In this document: positions 6,913 to 7,142 of the stretch, one piece after another | How the letters are laid out: each line of letters begins with the position of its first letter | Position numbering within the stretch: the stretch's first letter is position 1 | Source of the DNA: Nitrososphaerota archaeon | GTDB taxonomy: Archaea; Thermoproteota; Bathyarchaeia; Bathyarchaeales; Bathycorpusculaceae | Direction: 5' to 3' | Assembly: GCA_031260365.1 (NCBI GenBank) | Contig: JAIRJY010000140.1 | Location: forward strand, 1 to 7,142 | DNA length: 7,142 nt | Position numbers and translations under genes: made by a program | The notes under the pieces: generated by a model | Database searches by the model: none | What the model was told of the DNA's origin: nothing | The model's input: the letters and a program-made list of their open reading frames with translations, nothing else

Positions 6913-6953
6913 TCACCTAAAACGGAAATATCTCATAATTCACGTTTATAGTT
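6913..6953 (-). promoter_or_regulatory. Mevalonate operon promoter and SD
   Basis: On the minus strand, AACTATAAA (6945-6953) is a candidate TATA-like box, and AGGTGA (6913-6918) is a strong archaeal SD 6 nt before the TTG start. Together they predict a short leader. The SD call is solid, the TATA call less so. Confidence 0.5.
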
Positions 6954-7040
6954 TTTGGAGAACATAATTAACTTTGCTTTGATAGATATATTCCTCAAAA
7001 AATGGACTGCTCATCACTACATAAACTATAGTGGATTAAC

Positions 7041-7142
7041 TTAACAATTAGATGTTACAAAATAGGTGTACACAGCCTCTTGCAGACCGTCACATTTAGG
7101 CATCAAATCAGGTAAAGCCCGCTTCATATTTGCCCACCGATG
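7041..7142 (-). CDS. C-terminal fragment of an unidentified protein running off the right edge
   Basis: Thirty-three codons remain open from the window edge to a TAA at 7041-7043. The other two frames in this direction hit stops within a dozen codons. The visible tail includes RWANMKRALPDLMPKCDG and then EAVYTYF. I do not recognise the family with certainty. Its compact aromatic and basic character and an apparent decayed relative at 3788-3880 suggest a multicopy mobile-element gene, probably a transposase C-terminus. It runs in the same direction as the mevalonate operon, 135 bp upstream of it, and is probably not part of it because a separate TATA-like box lies between. A weak inverted pair, CACTA and TAGTG, at about 7015-7033 could be a terminator or element end. 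Confidence 0.45.
   Translation of the reverse strand, partial: HRWANMKRALPDLMPKCDGLQEAVYTYFVTSNC

Overview
The window is archaeal. It carries a group II chaperonin (thermosome) subunit and three enzymes of the archaea-type modified mevalonate pathway. Start sites fit archaea too: A/T-rich boxes suitable for TBP lie upstream, and leaders are short with AGGTGA- or GGTGA-like Shine-Dalgarno motifs. Base composition is A+T-rich. The lineage cannot be fixed without a search. The proteins have a mesophilic, TACK-like feel (Bathyarchaeia is my guess, low confidence), and the IS remains suggest a genome that tolerates mobile DNA.

Layout. (1) 8-1651, minus: complete thermosome subunit with its own TATA-like box and SD. 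(2) 1652-2799: an intergenic region invaded by a 910-bp IS5-type insertion sequence (1803-2712). Its 17-bp terminal inverted repeats and flanking TA dinucleotides survive. Its transposase is dead, with at least two nonsense codons and six frameshifts, but can be reconstructed by eye to about 280 codons. A 23-bp direct repeat (21/23 identical) lies on either side of the element. (3) 2800-3504, plus: a membrane-anchored NERD-domain protein with all expected nuclease-like residues, the only intact accessory gene here. (4) 3505-4008: about 500 bp with no intact gene. It holds what looks like a decayed copy of the gene whose 3' end enters at the right edge of the window. (5) 4009-6906, minus: a tight three-gene operon in the order anhydromevalonate phosphate decarboxylase (UbiD family), phosphomevalonate dehydratase large subunit (aconitase X catalytic part), phosphomevalonate dehydratase small subunit (swivel domain). 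(6) 6907-7040: operon promoter region. (7) 7041-7142, minus: 33-codon C-terminal end of an unidentified gene running off the window, possibly a transposase.

The operon supplies two consecutive reactions. The dehydratase converts mevalonate 5-phosphate to trans-anhydromevalonate 5-phosphate. The decarboxylase then turns this into isopentenyl phosphate, the precursor of archaeal isoprenoid lipids. The thermosome is unrelated housekeeping. The stretch between the two housekeeping blocks (about 1.65-4.0 kb) is a small accessory island of transposon debris around one NERD gene. I see no convincing new multi-gene system. The points most worth a second look are the NERD gene's setting, the pattern of decay in the IS, and the two related gene ends.
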